64,000 nucleotides of DNA from Roseibium aquae (lineage in GTDB: Bacteria > Pseudomonadota > Alphaproteobacteria > Rhizobiales > Stappiaceae): assembly GCF_008711285.1 (NCBI RefSeq), contig NZ_VXDC01000005.1, positions 124,001 to 188,000 on the forward strand, written 5' to 3'. The translations under genes were made by a program, and so were the position numbers. This document shows positions 28,885 through 37,864 of the stretch, in pieces (positions within the stretch are counted from its first letter, which is position 1; each line of letters begins with the position of its first letter). A model generated the notes under the pieces. That model did not search any database. It saw only the letters and a program-made list of their open reading frames with translations, and was not told the origin of the DNA.

Positions 28885-30276
28885 ATGTCCAAGCCGCTTT
28901 TTGTTCTGGATCGCAGGCTGGTGCTCAAGGCCGGTGCGGCCATCTTGGCAAGTGCCGGCTCACCGGCATGGGCCCAATCCACCCAGCGGTCTCCGGCCGA
29001 CGCTCTGTTGTTCACGATTTCCGATTTGCACGCGCCTTATGCCCGTCTCCCGAATTTGCTGAAAACAATCGGCACCTTGAAAGCTGAGGCTGGAGTCCCG
29101 TGCGCCCTCTTGCTGAATGGCGATGTGTTCGAGCGGGGCAATGTGGTTTGCCAGCGTTCGAACGGAGCGGCCGACTGGGCCTTTCTCGCGGCCCTGGCAG
29201 CCCAAATGCCGGTGGTCCTGAATCTTGGCAACCATGAAACCGCGATCCTCGATGACGTGACGCTCTTTCTTGAAAGGGCCGACCGGACCGGTGTCCAGGT
29301 GATTTCAAATCTGATCGACCGCCGCACCGGTCAATTCTTTGCCCCCGTCAGCACCCGGCTCGGGCTGGCCGGGCTCGACGTTTCTGTCCTCGGTCTTGCC
29401 GCAACCAATCCCTTTGTGTACCGCGAGCCTGTTCGCGACACTCTCACGTTTCTCGATACGGCCCAGTTCGTCAAGGACGCGTTCGACGACACATCCGCCG
29501 GCGCCGATTTGGCGATCGCGATGAGCCACGCCGGTTTGGCCGCGGACAAAGGCTATATCGACGGCTTGCCCGAGGGCGCAGTGGTGCAAGGGGCCCATGA
29601 TCATTTGAGATTCGATATCGATCACAACGGAAAGCTCTATTTCCACGGTGGCAGCTGGGGGGCTTATCTGGGCATTGTATCCTTGACCAAATCGGCGGAG
29701 GGAACCCGTGCGGCCTATCGGGCCCAGAGCATCGATCCATCCGAAGGCGGAGACGCCGAACTTGCCGCTTTGATCGAGACCCAAAAGGCGATGCACCTGA
29801 CGGACGCGGACAAGGAAGTCATCGCCCATATTCCTCAGTCGCTGAGCACGCATGACTCGATTCTCGTCGCAACGGACGCCATGCGTTTGGCGACCGGCGC
29901 GGATGTCGCCATGATCGGGCACACGACGTTCGGCGCTCCCCTTGCCGCCGGCGCGCTAACCCGGTTCGATTTCGATGCCTTTGTTCGGTTTGGCGGCGGG
30001 TTGATGGTTGCAGATGTTTCCGGCGACCGGCTTGCAGAAATCCTGTTGCGGGCCAATCAGTTCACCGCGCAAACCCTGGAGGGGCGAACCGGCGACTATG
30101 TTCATGTGGCCGATGTCCGACTGGACCCGTCCAGAACCTACCGGCTCGCCGTGAACGCGTGGACAGCCAAAAACCAGACCGCCTATCTTGGAACGACCGA
30201 TCTTGCCTTCAAGGAGGTCAAAGGCCTTGAACTCAAAGCGGTTATCGCGGGTCATTTGGCATCGATCTACAATTAG
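28885..30276 (+). CDS. Secreted 5'-nucleotidase/metallophosphatase (UshA-like)
   Basis: 463 residues. The N-terminus DRRLVLKAGAAILASA followed by SPAWA fits a twin-arginine signal peptide. The catalytic metallophosphatase domain follows: TISDLHAPYA (D-x-H), LLNGDVFERG (G-D), NLGNHE (G-N-H-E) and the later His-rich block AHDH. The C-terminal part, with VAMIGHTTFGAPL and GDYVHVADVRLDPSRTY, matches the substrate-binding domain of 5'-nucleotidases. It probably releases nucleosides or phosphate in the periplasm. It stands alone; CGAGGGGAA precedes the ATG. Confidence 0.87.
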   Translation: MSKPLFVLDRRLVLKAGAAILASAGSPAWAQSTQRSPADALLFTISDLHAPYARLPNLLKTIGTLKAEAGVPCALLLNGDVFERGNVVCQRSNGAADWAFLAALAAQMPVVLNLGNHETAILDDVTLFLERADRTGVQVISNLIDRRTGQFFAPVSTRLGLAGLDVSVLGLAATNPFVYREPVRDTLTFLDTAQFVKDAFDDTSAGADLAIAMSHAGLAADKGYIDGLPEGAVVQGAHDHLRFDIDHNGKLYFHGGSWGAYLGIVSLTKSAEGTRAAYRAQSIDPSEGGDAELAALIETQKAMHLTDADKEVIAHIPQSLSTHDSILVATDAMRLATGADVAMIGHTTFGAPLAAGALTRFDFDAFVRFGGGLMVADVSGDRLAEILLRANQFTAQTLEGRTGDYVHVADVRLDPSRTYRLAVNAWTAKNQTAYLGTTDLAFKEVKGLELKAVIAGHLASIYN

Positions 30277-30370
30277 AGCGGCGGGCGTTCTGTCGGAACG
30301 GGTTTCCCGCCCCAAGTGGATCGCTTCCTCAGTGGCCGGGGATCAACGGGGCGGAATTCGAAAAGACATC

Positions 30371-30392
30371 GCCGGGCTTGGTGCCCGGCTTT
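30371..30392 (+). terminator. Possible terminator after the nucleotidase gene
   Basis: GCCGGGC-TTGGT-GCCCGGC (30371-30389) is followed by only three T. It lies between the convergent nucleotidase and merR genes, so it may serve the plus strand; the short T-run makes it weak. Confidence 0.45.
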
Positions 30393-30456
30393 CGAATGCG
30401 GGCAGCGTTTCTGGCACCAGGCCCATCGTCTGGCGGGAACCAGGGTCCCGTCCGGT

Positions 30457-30876
30457 TCAGTGCTCGCCCTGGCACATGGCATGGTCCGCGAACGCCTTCA
30501 GGACATTACAGTCCGCAACCGCATGATCGCCCGAACAACTCAATACGATCCGCTCCAACTCTGTTTCGAGCTGCCTGAGGTGGGCGATCCGGGCCCTTAC
30601 GGCGGACAATTGCTCGGTTGCTATCCGGTTGGCGTCACCGCAGGGCCTGTCAGGGTGCTGGCTGAGATCGATTAGCTCCCGGATGGCGTTCATCGGCAGG
30701 CCCAGATCCCGGCAATGCCTGAGAAAACTCAGCCGTTCGAGGTCGCTTATTGAATAGCGCCGCTGGTTGCCCCCGGTGCGCACCGGTTCTTCGATCAGGC
30801 CCTCCCTTTCATAATAGCGGATTGTCGGCACCTTCACTCCGGCCCGTTTCGACAGTTCTCCGATTGAAAAAGTCAT
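30457..30876 (-). CDS. MerR-family metal-responsive regulator (CadR/ZntR/PbrR type)
   Basis: 139 residues. The N-terminal winged helix (FSIGELSKRAGVKVPTIRYYEREGL) is followed by a dimer coiled coil. Metal-site cysteines are seen in HPDRPCGDANRIA, VLSCSGDHAVADC and the end DHAMCQGEH, the layout of divalent-metal (Cd/Zn/Pb) MerR proteins. It is divergent from the CDF exporter gene across a short gap containing a textbook MerR operator. It should repress that promoter without metal and unwind it with metal. The metal ion itself is not determined. Confidence 0.93.
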   Translation of the reverse strand: MTFSIGELSKRAGVKVPTIRYYEREGLIEEPVRTGGNQRRYSISDLERLSFLRHCRDLGLPMNAIRELIDLSQHPDRPCGDANRIATEQLSAVRARIAHLRQLETELERIVLSCSGDHAVADCNVLKAFADHAMCQGEH

Positions 30877-30883
30877 GGCCCTC

Positions 30884-30914
30884 TTGAACCTCTAGTCACT
30901 AGAGGGATTAGACA
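30884..30914 (+). promoter_or_regulatory. MerR-type operator and promoter of the CDF gene
   Basis: TTGAAC (30884-30889) and TAGACA (30909-30914) are separated by 19 bases, the over-long spacer used by MerR regulators. The perfect dyad CCTCTAG-TCA-CTAGAGG (30889-30905) fills the spacer. It lies between merR and the exporter gene and matches the known CadR/ZntR arrangement. Confidence 0.88.
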
Positions 30915-30946
30915 GGGTCAGGTCTTGTCAAGCAAGGAGAAAAACC

Positions 30947-31648
30947 ATGGCAGGGTGTTGCGGATCCAATGCGAGATTCGATGGCATGTCGCGCGACTAC
31001 AAGCGCCGGTTATGGGTGGTCATCGTGCTGAACGCGACCATGTTCCTGGTCGAAATGATTGCCGGTCATGCCGCCCGTTCCCAGGCGCTTCAGGCCGATG
31101 CCCTCGATTTCTTCGGGGATGCGGTGACCTACGCGATCTCGCTGGCGGTTATCGGCGCGTCGATCCGAACCCGGGCGGCTGCGGCCCTCTTCAAGGGCGG
31201 CAGTCTGTTGCTCATGGGGCTCTGGGTGGGCGGATCAACCGTCTATCAGGTCCTGGTTCTGGGGACCCCAAAGGCGGAAATCATGGGCGCGATCGGTCTG
31301 CTGGCACTGGCGGTGAACCTGGGCAGCGTTCTTCTTCTGGTGCGCTACAAGGATGGCGATGCCAATGTGCGATCCGTATGGTTGTGTTCGCGCAATGATG
31401 CCGTCGGCAATGTTGCGGTGATGTTGGCGGCCCTTGGTGTCTGGGGCACGGCGGCCGCGTGGCCAGATTTGATTGTCGCCGGCCTGATGTCGGCTCTGTT
31501 CCTGAATTCTGCGTGGCAAATCCTGGTGCAGGCCGTCTTTGAGTATCGTGGCACGTCGGCCAATCATGCCCCGGTTGAGGCGCCAGTCATACCGCCCCGC
31601 CATCACACAATTCGGCCGCAGGTCCACAGTCCAAACACAGATCTATAA
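30947..31648 (+). CDS. Cation diffusion facilitator (CzcD-like) metal exporter
   Basis: 233-residue CDF-family proton antiporter for Zn/Cd/Co-type ions. About six hydrophobic helices are visible. The metal site residues are in QALQADALDFFGDAVTY (helix 2) and CSRNDAVGNVAVM (helix 5). The N-terminal MAGCCGS may capture metal, and the C-terminal tail is short with two His in tandem. AAGGAGA lies 6 bases before the ATG. The promoter is the MerR-controlled one upstream, so regulator and pump form one resistance unit. Confidence 0.92.
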   Translation: MAGCCGSNARFDGMSRDYKRRLWVVIVLNATMFLVEMIAGHAARSQALQADALDFFGDAVTYAISLAVIGASIRTRAAAALFKGGSLLLMGLWVGGSTVYQVLVLGTPKAEIMGAIGLLALAVNLGSVLLLVRYKDGDANVRSVWLCSRNDAVGNVAVMLAALGVWGTAAAWPDLIVAGLMSALFLNSAWQILVQAVFEYRGTSANHAPVEAPVIPPRHHTIRPQVHSPNTDL

Positions 31649-31712
31649 AAATACCGCCCGGCTCCCGGTCTTGGCGTGTCGGGCGGCTGAGGCTATCGGG
31701 CCGGACTGTGGT

Positions 31713-31943
31713 TCAGTCGGCTGCCGGTGTCTCGATTGGCTTCTTCGTGTCGGTCATCGACTTGATGAGCGCGTCCGACAGATCGTTTGTGGCGACGGCG
31801 ACATCGCCATCCTTCACGGTCGGTATCTCGGCAACCGTCATCTTGTCTTTGGATGCGGTTTTACCCCAGCTGCAGGCGCTGGCCGGAACAATGGCAAAGG
31901 CCGAGCTGGCCAAAACGGCGAGGGTCAAGGAAAGAACACGCAT
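31713..31943 (-). CDS. Small secreted protein with one mature cysteine (hypothetical)
   Basis: 76 residues: a clear signal peptide (MRVLSLTLAVLASSAFAIVP, cut near ASA) followed by CSWGKTASKDKMTVAEIP and an acidic, Thr-rich tail. The start at 31943 is fixed by GAGGAGG 5 bases before it; the longer frame has none. The lone Cys at the mature end could be a lipid anchor, but the preceding residues (ASA-C) fit a lipobox only loosely. No known function. It is convergent with the CDF gene. Confidence 0.7.
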   Translation of the reverse strand: MRVLSLTLAVLASSAFAIVPASACSWGKTASKDKMTVAEIPTVKDGDVAVATNDLSDALIKSMTDTKKPIETPAAD

Positions 31944-32044
31944 GCACGCCTCCTCATCGGCAAGCTGCACACCATAGTGCAGTATGACCTAAGGTAAGGT
32001 GTTTCCCTGATGTGGCAAGTCGAAAAAAGAGGCAAATCCCGGGG

Positions 32045-32455
32045 CTATTTGCGCTCGAGGTTGTAGACCTGTTTGGTCGCGGGCAATTCCTCGTCATGCG
32101 GGACGTCCACTTCTTGAACATCCAGCATGTCACCGAAGGCCCGCACGGTCAGCACTTTGGTGCGCAGGAAACCGATCAGATTCACCGAGAGGCTACCGTC
32201 GTCGCGCAAGGTTGCCTCGGTCCAGCCCCATTTGCAGTCCCGGGGAATGCAACTGGTGAAAGCGCGGATCCGGGCTTCGACCCGGTTGTCGACGCACTTC
32301 GTTTCCACCTCGACACGCGTGATTTGCTTGGGCTCGGCATACCGGTTGACCCAGGTGCCGTGCTCCGGCAGGGGGCAATAGATCCGCTCTTGGGCGATCA
32401 CCGGTGACAAAGCCGCTGAAAGCATGATCATGGCAAGAAGGACGGCAACGCGCAT
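32045..32455 (-). CDS. Secreted protein of unknown function
   Basis: 136 residues with a signal peptide (MRVAVLLAMIMLSAALSPVIAQE) and a mature part holding four cysteines (CPLPEHG, TKCVDN, SCIPRDCKWGW), likely two disulfides, and a C-terminal LTVRAFGDMLDVQEVDVP. GGAGGTC precedes the ATG at 32455. The Cys-rich middle resembles small periplasmic domains annotated only as hypothetical. It stands alone between the small secreted gene and rpsU, all on the minus strand. Confidence 0.7.
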   Translation of the reverse strand: MRVAVLLAMIMLSAALSPVIAQERIYCPLPEHGTWVNRYAEPKQITRVEVETKCVDNRVEARIRAFTSCIPRDCKWGWTEATLRDDGSLSVNLIGFLRTKVLTVRAFGDMLDVQEVDVPHDEELPATKQVYNLERK

Positions 32456-32601
32456 CAGATGACCTCCACCCGTCGGAGGGTAGGCGATCATTGTAAACCT
32501 CGTGTTAAGGAAGCCGAGGCCGGTCCTGGGAAAGCGAGGGAGTTGCCTAGCGCCAAAGGGCACGCGGCTGCCAGGTTCCGACAGCCACTCCAAGCCATGT
32601 C

Positions 32602-32817
32602 CTAGCGCTTTTTCAGAAGGCCTTCGCGTTGAGCCAGTTTGCGCGCTGCTTTGCGGGCGCGGCGCACGGCTTCCGCTTTTTCGCGGGCGCGTTTTTCAGA
32701 AGGCTTTTCGAAAGCGCGGCGGGTTTTCATTTCACGGAAGACGCCTTCGCGCTGCAGTTTCTTCTTCAAAACGCGGAGGGCTTGGTCGACATTGTTATCG
32801 CGTACAAGAACTTGCAA
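32602..32817 (-). CDS. rpsU: 30S ribosomal protein S21
   Basis: 71 residues, the whole S21 family: [25 protein letters not shown] followed by a long Lys/Arg-rich helix. It binds the 3' end region of 16S rRNA near the anti-Shine-Dalgarno. TCAGGAGATATC precedes the ATG. Alphaproteobacterial S21 with this extended basic tail is common. It is isolated, with 152 bases before it to xerC. Confidence 0.96.
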   Translation of the reverse strand: MQVLVRDNNVDQALRVLKKKLQREGVFREMKTRRAFEKPSEKRAREKAEAVRRARKAARKLAQREGLLKKR

Positions 32818-32969
32818 GATATCTCCTGACTTGAGTTAGCGCAGGCCTGATCCCAAGGAACGGCGCGCCGCTGGGTGAACACTTCATCCATGACAATGGA
32901 ATGCTGGAACCCTAGCAGGTTCCGCGCAAATTGCACCCCCGGGGCGTGGAAAAGGCGAAAAAAGCTGCA

Positions 32970-33947
32970 TCAGGAACCGCTGCGGGCTCTTGGGTGGGCC
33001 TGATCGTAGGCTTTCAGCAGGGCGGAACTGTCGATCTGGGTGTAGATCTGCGTGCTGGACAAGCTTGCATGGCCCAGCAACTCCTGAATGGTGCGCAGGT
33101 CTCCGCCGCCGGCGAGCAGATGTGTCGCGAATGAATGTCTCAGCGCGTGCGGAGTGGCGCTTTTCGGCAAGCCTAGCGCGGACCGCATTTTCTGCATGGC
33201 GCCTTGGACGAGCCGGGGGTTGAGCGGGCCGCCGCGCGCGCCCAGGAAGAGGGGCCCCTCCGGCGTGACGGCGTAAGGGCATCGCGCGAGATACGCTTCC
33301 ACGGCTTCGACAACCACCGGGAGGATCGGGACCAGCCGCTCCTTGCCGCCCTTGCCCCGGATCCGCAGCGTTTTAGAGCCGGCCCTTGGGGCCGTTTTGC
33401 CGGTCAAGGACAGCGCTTCGGACAACCGCAACCCGCACGCATAGAGAAGTGTCAAGACGGCGGCATTGCGCGCCTCGATCCACGGTTCGCGTTCAAGGGA
33501 AAGATCGCCGGAGATCACCTCTTCCGCGTCGGGGATCGACAGCGGCTTTGGAAGGGTTGAGGCAAGGCGGGGCGGGCGGACAGCACCGGAAGCGGTGGCA
33601 TCGATATCGCCTTTGCGTTCCAGGAACCGAAGCAGCGAGCGCAATCCGGACAGATTGCGCGCAAGAGACCGGTTTCCGGCTTTTGCGTCTTGCCTGCGTC
33701 TGGCCAGAAAGCCCCGGAAATCGGCGGGCCGGAGGTTTCCAAGGTCTTTCACCCCGGGCGGTTCTCCGAAGTGATCGGCCAGGAACCGCAGAAACTGGCG
33801 CACATCCCGCTCGTACGCCAGGAGCGTTTTGTCGGCGAGCCGCCGCTCGTCGGACAAGTGGTCGAGCCAGTCGCCGATCACAGCGTTCAGGTCCGGTTTG
33901 GCGTGGACCAGCAGATGGTCCGAATCAGAGTGTCCCATGGCCTTCAT
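32970..33947 (-). CDS. xerC: Tyrosine recombinase XerC
   Basis: 325 residues. The N-terminal SAM-like domain (IGDWLDHLSDERRLADKTLLAYERDV) is followed by the catalytic domain with Arg in ACGLRLSEAL, Lys in RGKGGKERLVPI, His-x-x-Arg in HALRHSFATHLL, His in LLGHASLSSTQIYT and its nucleophile Tyr. It resolves chromosome dimers at dif together with XerD. The start could also be 33938. It lies before priA in the alphaproteobacterial order xerC-fsa-priA-atpH, which argues for the housekeeping enzyme rather than an integrase. Confidence 0.94.
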   Translation of the reverse strand: MKAMGHSDSDHLLVHAKPDLNAVIGDWLDHLSDERRLADKTLLAYERDVRQFLRFLADHFGEPPGVKDLGNLRPADFRGFLARRRQDAKAGNRSLARNLSGLRSLLRFLERKGDIDATASGAVRPPRLASTLPKPLSIPDAEEVISGDLSLEREPWIEARNAAVLTLLYACGLRLSEALSLTGKTAPRAGSKTLRIRGKGGKERLVPILPVVVEAVEAYLARCPYAVTPEGPLFLGARGGPLNPRLVQGAMQKMRSALGLPKSATPHALRHSFATHLLAGGGDLRTIQELLGHASLSSTQIYTQIDSSALLKAYDQAHPRARSGS

Positions 33948-34043
33948 CTTCCCGTTGAAACGCCTCAGACGGGTTAACGGGATCGGGCCGGGTCACGAAA
34001 AGCCCGGCAATGCTGCCGGGCCATGAGCGGGTACGCGAGGCGC

Positions 34044-34697
34044 TTACAGAATGCTCTGGCCAGTCTTCGCCCAGTCCGCAAGGAAGGCATCCAGGCCCTT
34101 GTCTGTGAGCGGATGCTTGATCAGGCCTTTGAGGGTCGCCGGGGGCACGGTCGCGACATCCGCTCCGATAATGGCGCATTCGCGAACGTGATTCGCTGTG
34201 CGGATCGAGGCCGCGAGGATCTCCGTGTCGAACCCGTAATTGTCGTAGATCACCCGGATTTCGCGAATGAGCTCAAGACCGTCCAGGTGAATGTCGTCCA
34301 GGCGGCCGATGAAGGGCGAGATATAGGTTGCCCCGGCCTTGGCAGCGAGCAGGGCCTGATTGGCGGAAAAGCACAGGGTGACATTGGTCTTGGTGCCCTC
34401 TTCCGTCAGTTGCTTGCAGGCTTTCAGGCCATCAAAGGTGAGCGGAAGCTTGATGACGACATTCTCCGCCAGCGCGCGCAGCACATGGGCCTCACGGATC
34501 ATGGTGTCGAAATCGGTCGCAGCGACTTCGGCGGAAACGTCACCGTCCGTGATCTCACAGATTTCCTTGATGACATCCTTGAATTGGCGGCCTGACTTGG
34601 CGATCAGGGATGGATTGGTCGTCACACCGTCAAGAAGTCCCGTGGCGGCCAGTTCCTCGATTTCGGCTGTGTCGGCTGTGTCGACAAAAAATTTCAT
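34044..34697 (-). CDS. tal: Transaldolase (small FSA/TalC-like type)
   Basis: 217 residues, the short transaldolase family that includes fructose-6-phosphate aldolase. It starts [17 protein letters not shown], with [11 protein letters not shown], the Schiff-base Lys in [16 protein letters not shown] and [12 protein letters not shown], all diagnostic. It links pentose phosphate and glycolytic sugars. True transaldolase and F6P aldolase cannot be told apart with certainty here. It is divergent from priA across about 200 bases. Confidence 0.93.
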   Translation of the reverse strand: MKFFVDTADTAEIEELAATGLLDGVTTNPSLIAKSGRQFKDVIKEICEITDGDVSAEVAATDFDTMIREAHVLRALAENVVIKLPLTFDGLKACKQLTEEGTKTNVTLCFSANQALLAAKAGATYISPFIGRLDDIHLDGLELIREIRVIYDNYGFDTEILAASIRTANHVRECAIIGADVATVPPATLKGLIKHPLTDKGLDAFLADWAKTGQSIL

Positions 34698-34900
34698 ATC
34701 TCACGCTCCATGAGGCGCGCGGCTGCGCGCGGTAAACATGCAAACGCGTCTGATTGCGCGAATGACTCCTGTCTGGCGGCCTCTTTACCTTAGGATGGCC
34801 CATAGAAGAACCCCGATTCGCAATGGCGGGTGCATTTTGATGTGCGTACCTCAAAGACTTTCTCGGTTACCGGCGCGTAGACGCGGGATGGGCTTTATCC

Positions 34901-37099
34901 GTGGCGTTTAACGACCTTCTCGGCCCAGCCGACACCATCGCGAGTGTTTTGGTTCCGGTTGCCGTTCCTGGAGCCTACACCTACCGGGTGCCTGCCGGTG
35001 AGACCGTCGTGCCGGGCACAATCGTCAAGGTTCCGCTCGGATCGCGCGAGGTCCTGGGGGCCGTCTGGGATGTGGAGCCCGACACCGGCATCGATCCGAA
35101 GAAACTGAAATACATCTCGCGGGTTTACACCCATGCGCGTCCGATCGATGCCGACCTCAGGCGCTTTGTGGACTGGGTGGCCAATTGGACGCTCGCGCCG
35201 CCCGGTATGGTGCTCCGCATGGTCCTGCGGTCCGAAGAGGCACTTGAACCCGAAGCGCCGGTTGCCGGTGTGCGCTGGGTTTCCGGCCGGCAGCCGGATC
35301 GCAAAACACCCGCCCGGGCGCGGGTTCTCGATATTTTGGGCGACGGGCTTGCCTGGACGAAGACCGGGCTCGCCCATGCTGCGGGTGTCAGCGCGTCGGT
35401 GATTGACGGTCTGCTGGCGCAGGAGGTGCTTGAGGTCATTGAGATGCCTGCCGCACCGCCGCCGCCTCAGCCGCAAATCGATTACTCCAGGGTGGCTCTG
35501 ACGCCCGCGCAGCAAGTCGCCGCGGACGGCATTTGCGGGTGTTTCGAGAAGGGCCCATCGGTCTCCTTGATCGACGGCGTCACCGGCTCGGGCAAGACCG
35601 AGGTCTATTTCGAAGCGATCGCCGAAGCCTTGAGGCGCGGCAAGCAGGCATTGGTGCTTGTGCCCGAAATTGCTCTGACCGAGCAGTTCCTGCGCCGCTT
35701 TGAACAGCGATTCGGGACATATCCCGCCGAATGGCATTCGGAAATCACGCCGAAAACCCGTGTGCGCGTCTGGCGCGGCGTTGCCAATGGCGAGGTCCGC
35801 GTGGTGATCGGTGCCCGCTCTTCATTGTTTCTGCCCTTTCTGGATCTCGGACTGATTGTTGTCGATGAAGAGCACGATACGGCCTTCAAGCAGGACGACC
35901 GGGTATCCTACAGTGCGCGGGACATGGCGGTGGTGCGCGGTCATCTTTCCGGGTTCCCGGTGGTTCTGGCCTCGGCAACCCCGTCAATCGAAAGCCGGGT
36001 GAATGCCGATCAGGGCAGGTATCTGCGCTTCCTCTTGCCCGACCGCGCCTCGGGTGCGGCCCTGCCGGACCTGCAGGCCATCGACATGCGCGTGGAGGGC
36101 CCGGAACGCGGCCGCTGGATCGCCCCGGCGCTTCTGTCGGCCATCCGGCACGTTTTCGCTGAGGGTGACCAAACCCTCCTGTTCCTTAACCGGCGCGGCT
36201 ATGCCCCGCTGACCCTGTGCAGAACATGTGGACACCGCTTTCAGTGCCCGCATTGCAGCGCGTGGCTGGTCGAGCACCGGTTTCAAAAACGTCTCGTCTG
36301 TCATCATTGCGGCCATTTTGAAAAGGTCCCCGACACCTGCCCCTCTTGTAGCTCCAAGGACACGCTCGCGGCCTGCGGGCCGGGGGTCGAACGGGTTGCC
36401 GAAGAGGTAGCGGATCTCTTTCCGCAGGCACGAACTCTGGTCCTGTCCTCGGACATTCAAGGGGGTCCTGACCGGCTTCGGCGCGAAATGAAGATCGTGG
36501 AGGAGGGCGGCGCGGACATTGTGATCGGCACGCAACTGGTGGCCAAAGGGCACAATTTTCCCAAAATGAAGCTGGTCGGGGTCATTGACGCCGACCTCGG
36601 ACTGGCCCACGGCGATCCACGGGCGGCAGAAAAAACATTCCAACTGCTCGCCCAGGTCACGGGCCGCGCGGGGCGCGTGACCGGGGGCGGTCGGGGGTTT
36701 CTGCAAACCTACGCGCCGGACCAGCCTGTCATTCGCGCGCTGTTGAGTGCCGATCGCGATGCGTTTTATGCGGCCGAGATCGACGCCCGCAGGGCGGCGG
36801 GGCTGCCCCCCTTCGGCCGGCTCGTCGCGATTGTGGTTTCCGGGCCGGACAAGGGGCTTGCCGAAGCCTATGCCCGGGCGGTGCTGCGTTCGGCGCCCCC
36901 CGCGCAGGATCTGACCATTCTGGGCCCGGCGGAGGCGGCACTCGCCATGGTGCGTGGACGGCATCGATACAGGCTTCTGGCTCTCGCCCCGCGCCGGTTT
37001 GATCTACAGGCGTACATTCGCGCCTGGTTGTCGGCGGCACCGCGTCCGGTGAAAGGTCTGAGACTGCAGGTCGACGTTGATCCGCAGCACTTTCTGTAG
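34901..37099 (+). CDS. priA: Primosomal protein N' (PriA helicase)
   Basis: 732 residues. The N-terminal 3'-DNA-binding domain (VLVPVAVPGAYTYRVPAGE) is followed by the helicase with Walker A DGVTGSGKTEVYFEAI, motif II VVDEEHDTAFKQ and the zinc region with paired cysteines (CRTCGHRFQCPHC, CHHCGHFEKVPDTCPSC). It restarts replication forks after collapse. The start is a GTG at 34901 with only a weak ribosome site; no ATG is in frame nearby. It directly precedes the ATP synthase operon, the normal order in this group. Confidence 0.95.
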   Translation: MAFNDLLGPADTIASVLVPVAVPGAYTYRVPAGETVVPGTIVKVPLGSREVLGAVWDVEPDTGIDPKKLKYISRVYTHARPIDADLRRFVDWVANWTLAPPGMVLRMVLRSEEALEPEAPVAGVRWVSGRQPDRKTPARARVLDILGDGLAWTKTGLAHAAGVSASVIDGLLAQEVLEVIEMPAAPPPPQPQIDYSRVALTPAQQVAADGICGCFEKGPSVSLIDGVTGSGKTEVYFEAIAEALRRGKQALVLVPEIALTEQFLRRFEQRFGTYPAEWHSEITPKTRVRVWRGVANGEVRVVIGARSSLFLPFLDLGLIVVDEEHDTAFKQDDRVSYSARDMAVVRGHLSGFPVVLASATPSIESRVNADQGRYLRFLLPDRASGAALPDLQAIDMRVEGPERGRWIAPALLSAIRHVFAEGDQTLLFLNRRGYAPLTLCRTCGHRFQCPHCSAWLVEHRFQKRLVCHHCGHFEKVPDTCPSCSSKDTLAACGPGVERVAEEVADLFPQARTLVLSSDIQGGPDRLRREMKIVEEGGADIVIGTQLVAKGHNFPKMKLVGVIDADLGLAHGDPRAAEKTFQLLAQVTGRAGRVTGGGRGFLQTYAPDQPVIRALLSADRDAFYAAEIDARRAAGLPPFGRLVAIVVSGPDKGLAEAYARAVLRSAPPAQDLTILGPAEAALAMVRGRHRYRLLALAPRRFDLQAYIRAWLSAAPRPVKGLRLQVDVDPQHFL

Positions 37100-37148
37100 G
37101 TTTTGCCAAAAATCGCCCGGAATCGTCGAAAGGCGCACTCTGGTGAAG

Positions 37149-37177
37149 TTGCACAGTGTGAAACCCTGTGCTAATGG
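37149..37177 (+). promoter_or_regulatory. Possible promoter with internal dyad before atpH
   Basis: TTGCAC (37149-37154), 17 bases, then TAATGG (37172-37177). The dyad GCACAG/CTGTGC (37151-37171) overlaps the -35 and spacer. It lies 127 bases before the atpH start in the only sizeable gap before the operon. The -10 match is poor, so this is a suggestion. Confidence 0.3.
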
Positions 37178-37303
37178 AAGCGCGGCTTTGGGGGAGCGGT
37201 TTAACCGTCATACCTTCTGACCCTGAATTCATTCAACATTTCAATGCCTTGCGGATACAGGCTATCTTGCGGGCAGGGAAAGACGTCAGAGAGCTCGGAC
37301 CTG

Positions 37304-37864
37304 GTGACTGACAACGTATCTCTCGTATCCGGCGTAGCCCAGCGATATGCATCCGCCCTCCTCGACCTTGCTGAGGAACAGGGCGTGACTGCCGGCGTGG
37401 AACGGGATCTGCTCGGCTTTGAGGCGCTCCTCAAGGAAAGTGCGGATCTCAACCGCCTCGTGAAGAGCCCGGTATTTAGCGCGGAGGAGCAGCTCAACGC
37501 GATCTCCGCACTTCTCGATAAGGCGGGCATATCCGGCCTTGCCGCGAATTTCATGAAGCTGGCCGCCAGAAACCGCCGCCTCTTCGTTCTTCCCAGCATG
37601 ATCGCGTCGTTCCGTGCCCAGGTGGCCGAGCGGCGGGGAGAGCAAACGGCGGAAGTCATTTCGGCTTCCCCACTATCCGACGATCATGTTGCGGCTCTCA
37701 AGGAAGCGCTCTCCGCTTCGACGGGTAAAACCGTAACTGTCGCAGCTCATGTCGATCCCAAGTTGCTTGGCGGCCTTGTCGTCAAGGTCGGCTCCCGGAT
37801 GATCGATGCGTCCCTGCGCACCAAGCTCAATTCACTCAAGTTCGCGATGAAAGAGGTCGGCTGA
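37304..37864 (+). CDS. atpH: F1 ATP synthase subunit delta
   Basis: 186-residue peripheral-stalk subunit that joins the F1 head to the b-subunits. It shows the family N-terminus [16 protein letters not shown] and the C-terminal [27 protein letters not shown] chose the GTG at 37304 ([10 protein letters not shown]), which gives the standard alphaproteobacterial length; an ATG at 37244 would add 20 residues. It overlaps atpA by one base (TGATG), so the two are translationally coupled. Confidence 0.95.
   Translation: MTDNVSLVSGVAQRYASALLDLAEEQGVTAGVERDLLGFEALLKESADLNRLVKSPVFSAEEQLNAISALLDKAGISGLAANFMKLAARNRRLFVLPSMIASFRAQVAERRGEQTAEVISASPLSDDHVAALKEALSASTGKTVTVAAHVDPKLLGGLVVKVGSRMIDASLRTKLNSLKFAMKEVG

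Noticed and set aside
32970-33947. Phage-type integrase marking a mobile element
   Set aside because: Length, motifs and the order xerC-fsa-priA-atpH match housekeeping XerC. No att-like repeats, tRNA or phage genes are near.
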